Assembly (NCBI GenBank): GCA_900771425.1
Contig: CAAGNV010000094.1
Coordinates: 1 to 24,616 of the forward strand
Length of the DNA stretch: 24,616 nucleotides
Direction of reading: 5' to 3'
From: Bacteroidaceae bacterium
Lineage (GTDB): Bacteria > Bacteroidota > Bacteroidia > Bacteroidales > Bacteroidaceae
Both the position numbers and the translations under genes were made by a program. Below the pieces are notes generated by a model. The model saw only the letters and a list, made by a program, of their open reading frames with translations, searched no databases and was not told where the DNA came from. Below, piece after piece: positions 22,193 through 24,616 of this stretch; the first letter of the stretch is position 1, and the number at the start of each line of letters is the position of its first letter.

Positions 22193-24118
22193 TTACCAGA
22201 GGTGAACCCTGCGCTCGGGCGACAGGTACAGTTTCCGTTCGGGTGTGACGTCATAGAGGCTGTACCAGTCGTCTATGTTGTTGACAATTCCATTGATGCG
22301 GTATTCATAGATGGAATGTACGTCATTCTCGACCTGTCTGACCTTCTGCTCAAGGCTGGAATACTGTGCATACAGGACGGCGTACGACCTGAAGAACCTG
22401 CGCTTCATGTCCAAGAGTTCTTCGCCTCTGTATTTCTTCTCCAGTTCCCTTGCCGTTGTGTAATAAGCTATTTCGAGTCCTCCAAGGTCTGCTATGTCTT
22501 CGGTTGTCGTCTTGGCACCATTGCAGAAAGTAGTCCCGCCTACATGATACTGGTTGAAGATACCTGCCAACTGATCCTGCTTGTCCTTGAACACAAGCCG
22601 GTCGTCAATGGACCACCAGTCGCTGAGTTCCCCGCGCTCATCGTAATTGGCTCCGTTCGCATCGAAGCCGTGACACATCTCGTGGCCGATGACATACGTC
22701 AGGAACGGGAAGTCGGGATTCATGTCCATCAGTAGTGAAGTACTTGGAAGGATGCACATTGCATTGGCATTCTGCAGATAGAAGGCGTTTGCAGAATATG
22801 CCGGATAACCGGTTATTGGTGTCATGTAGAAGGTGGCTATGATATGATCCAGATTGCGGTTGTCGCCACTGTTGGCTATCAGTTTCGACATGTAGGAACA
22901 TCCCACCTCATGTATGGCGGAACAATAATCGTCCGACACAGGCATGTCGGCTTCGTATCTTGACCAGTCGAGTATTCCGGCATGGCATTCCATGGCGTCT
23001 ATTTTCCTCCTGGCACCGACTTTCGTGTAAGGCGTCATCCACTCCGACCGGTCTATCCTTTCAGCCATCGTTCGGCGCAGTGACTCGAATATCTCCCTGT
23101 TCCTCAATCCGTTTTCCGGTTCGACATACATGTCGCAGAAGGTGTGCGACATACTCATCAGGAGGTTGGGATATAGTGTCGCCATGAAGAAATTGATCTG
23201 AGTGTCGGGATAGAGAATGAGTGCCATGTCATACGACACTGCCGCACACCATAGGAAGGCATCGGCAGCTTCCTTCATTTCGGCATCCACTATCTTATCG
23301 ACGAGTCCGAAGTACTGCCTTGTTATGCTGTCGGCAGGGACGAAATCGGGGTTCTGGTTGCCCAGCGCCAAGGCAAAACTGCTGAACGCATCGCTACCGG
23401 CCTTTGCGCTTTTGCTGCGTTCCACATACCTTTTTATCTTCCTGCATTCCTCGGAATTACCGGCATCGAGGTCGTCAATGGATTCCCCCTCATCCTTGAT
23501 GTTGCCCAAAAGATACTTTTCGAACATCCGTGCCTTAGGCAGCAGGCTGTTGTATTTGTCCTTTACTCCCGCCATATCCAGTTGCTGTTCAGCCAAGTCC
23601 TGCACCATCCCCATAAAGACGGCAGTGGTACTGAGTCCGAACCGATGCCCATCAAGAAGCACGGGCCTGACATAGAAAAGGGGATAGCCCTCCCTGCAGT
23701 ATTCAGCCGCTTTCTCAGGAAATTCCTTATCACCTGTGCGTTCATTTATGCCATTCAGCCTGTCTCGCATACGGGCAAAGGCAGCCGACATACGTTCCTC
23801 TGACAAAGAAACGACCTTCAGTTCGTTGAGCCTTTTCAGGACAGGAACCGGATTGTCATCGCCATCACTGAAAGCCAGTTCCGAGTAATCCTTCTCCTGC
23901 TGAATCCAACGATGGAGCGGAGTCCAGAAGTCCGACCCTTCGGCATCAATGCCCTTTCCGCAGACAAAACGGTAGAAATCATCGCCTGGCAATATGCCGG
24001 AATCCGAATATTTGTCATATTGCCATTCAGCAGGCTCGTAAGGCTCACATTCGTCTTTCGAACAAGATGACAGGCACAGCAACATGCCCAAAGCATAAAT
24101 TAAATGTGTGATCTTCAT
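22193..24118 (-). CDS. M13-family zinc metallopeptidase lipoprotein (PepO-like)
   Basis: 641 residues. A lipoprotein signal ends in LCLSSC (Cys19 to be lipidated). Zinc site: HEMCH (479-483) within VIGHEMCHGFD, with third ligand Glu540 in TTEDIADLGG (Glu540, Asp544). NAFYLQNANAMCILPS (444-459) is the substrate-binding strand; NAFY is kept but the usual acidic/FPAG-type ending has diverged. The C-terminus KLYLSPERRVHLW matches the family ending. It cleaves short peptides, probably in the periplasm or at the surface. Compared with other Bacteroidales PepO proteins, the N-terminal half is shorter and less conserved. Monocistronic. Confidence 0.9.
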   Translation of the reverse strand: MKITHLIYALGMLLCLSSCSKDECEPYEPAEWQYDKYSDSGILPGDDFYRFVCGKGIDAEGSDFWTPLHRWIQQEKDYSELAFSDGDDNPVPVLKRLNELKVVSLSEERMSAAFARMRDRLNGINERTGDKEFPEKAAEYCREGYPLFYVRPVLLDGHRFGLSTTAVFMGMVQDLAEQQLDMAGVKDKYNSLLPKARMFEKYLLGNIKDEGESIDDLDAGNSEECRKIKRYVERSKSAKAGSDAFSSFALALGNQNPDFVPADSITRQYFGLVDKIVDAEMKEAADAFLWCAAVSYDMALILYPDTQINFFMATLYPNLLMSMSHTFCDMYVEPENGLRNREIFESLRRTMAERIDRSEWMTPYTKVGARRKIDAMECHAGILDWSRYEADMPVSDDYCSAIHEVGCSYMSKLIANSGDNRNLDHIIATFYMTPITGYPAYSANAFYLQNANAMCILPSTSLLMDMNPDFPFLTYVIGHEMCHGFDANGANYDERGELSDWWSIDDRLVFKDKQDQLAGIFNQYHVGGTTFCNGAKTTTEDIADLGGLEIAYYTTARELEKKYRGEELLDMKRRFFRSYAVLYAQYSSLEQKVRQVENDVHSIYEYRINGIVNNIDDWYSLYDVTPERKLYLSPERRVHLW

Positions 24119-24220
24119 TTCCTACAATTCAAAATAATAGTTCTTACGCCTTCATTTCCCAACACTGTCAGGGTGGGTTCTGCCCCCCCAATGTATCGAG
24201 ATACAGCAACCCTTTCGTTG

Positions 24221-24228
24221 CAAAGTTA
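24221..24228 (-). promoter_or_regulatory. probable -7 box of the M13 gene
   Basis: Minus strand TAACTTTG; TTCG (24249-24252) at a 20-nt spacer is an imperfect -33 box. It gives a leader of about 95 nt containing a C7/G-rich stretch near 24183-24189. Confidence 0.5.
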
Positions 24229-24374
24229 CTGGTTTTCCCTGAAATAAACGAATGTTTCGCCGAAAATCAGCGTTTTTCATCGATTTTCGTGTCTCGTGTT
24301 CATCTTTATTCATGACGGAATCCGGTTGAGGACACTTTCATGCCGGTTAAGTAGTTGTGCAGTTAATGGAGTCA

Positions 24375-24437
24375 TTGCTCCGATACTTTACGCAAGCGAC
24401 TAAGGTCGATTACTTGCTCCGATGCTCTACGCAAGCG
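24375..24437. repeat. direct repeat TTGCTCCGATnCTnTACGCA
   Basis: The 24-bp sequence beginning TTGCTCCGAT and ending ACGCAAGCG occurs at 24375-24398 and 24414-24437 (two differences, period 39). Each copy has CTTGC/GCAAG-type ends that can pair. Non-coding, upstream of the M13 promoter. Confidence 0.65.
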
Positions 24438-24450
24438 TCCGACCGCAAAT

Positions 24451-24488
24451 GTTAAATATTAACTGAATCAATGTTAAATTTTAACATT
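24451..24488. repeat. AT-rich palindromes GTTAAATATTAAC and AATGTTAAATTTTAACATT
   Basis: GTTAA-ATA-TTAAC (24451-24463) and AATGTTAAA-T-TTTAACATT (24470-24488, 9-bp arms) share the AATGTTAAAT half-site and lie 6 nt apart. They look like a pair of operator-like sites or a terminator-like stem; the gene they serve would be outside the window. Confidence 0.5.
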
Positions 24489-24508
24489 TCGCAGGTCTTC
24501 GCGCCGAC

Positions 24509-24609
24509 GCAGCCAAATCTTGGCGTCGGAAGATTTGGTTCTTCGGGCGATAAGATTTGGATCTTATGGCGATAAGAACCAAATCTTCAGCCCCGAAGAT
24601 CTATGGTGC
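24509..24609 (+). repeat. palindromic repeat, copy 3, with an inverted third unit
   Basis: The core begins GCAGCCAAATCTT (24509-24521) and ends with AAGATCTATGGTGC, a decayed right terminus. Units lie at 24530 (AAGATTTGGTTCTT), 24552 (AAGATTTGGATCTT) and 24574, again 22 bp apart, but the third reads AAGAACCAAATCTT, the exact reverse complement of the usual unit. The upstream 31-nt flank shared by copies 1 and 2 is absent here; the tail motif would fall beyond the window. Confidence 0.8.
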
Positions 24610-24616
24610 GTTTTCC

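Overview
The window looks like chromosomal DNA from a Bacteroidales bacterium, most likely Prevotella or a close relative. Three things support this: promoters of the Bacteroidetes type (TTTG, about 19-21 nt, TAnnTTTG) in front of several genes; a set of proteins typical of the group (thrA-apgM-thrC locus, signal-peptide MG2-like protein, DUF5107-TPR protein, GH43 plus sugar porter, lipoprotein M13 peptidase, membrane LytTR regulator); and a tRNA gene without an encoded CCA. Genus is inferred from gene content only.

Layout. 1-2050 is gene-poor, AT-richer accessory DNA: two copies of a composite palindromic repeat (141-326 and 1636-1798) flank a small DnaE-like fragment and two tiny membrane proteins. 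2055-2218 is a complete tRNA-Phe transcription unit (promoter, gene, terminator) on the minus strand. 2242-8174 is a minus-strand threonine operon in the order thrA, apgM-type proposed homoserine kinase, thrC, Cof-type HAD phosphatase. 8175-8800 is a non-coding spacer with a 21-bp tandem palindrome array. 8800-12027 is a plus-strand pair: a large secreted MG2-like protein and thymidine kinase, ending in a strong hairpin that overlaps the tdk stop. 12199-13551 (minus) is a PBP4-type DD-carboxypeptidase/endopeptidase. 13797-14617 (minus) holds two tandem 115-residue ExbB/MotA-like mini membrane proteins, divergent from a membrane-anchored LytTR regulator (14832-15587, plus). 15607-21940 is a pentose-polysaccharide locus: DUF5107-TPR protein and sugar porter on the minus strand, divergent from a GH43 glycosidase on the plus strand. 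22193-24118 (minus) is an M13 lipoprotein metallopeptidase. The right end (24119-24616) is repeat-rich and carries a third copy of the palindromic repeat.

The operons make sense together: aspartate to threonine in one transcript, with an alkaline-phosphatase-superfamily protein standing where ThrB would be; and a GH43 enzyme facing a sugar porter and a DUF5107 protein across one shared promoter region, suggesting arabinose or xylose release and uptake.

The most unusual material is non-coding. At least three independent families of modular, internally palindromic intergenic repeats occur here (CCAAATCTT/AAGATTTGG family; AGCTTAGAG...CCATCCGGATGG family with its GC-rich hairpin partner; TCATGGCATGA 21-bp array). 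One of them shows unit-number variation and a flipped module between copies. The best protein-level curiosities are the catalytically dead DnaE-like mini-protein and the ExbB-like pair. I see no CRISPR array, no insertion sequence with a transposase, no rRNA and no recognisable defence system.
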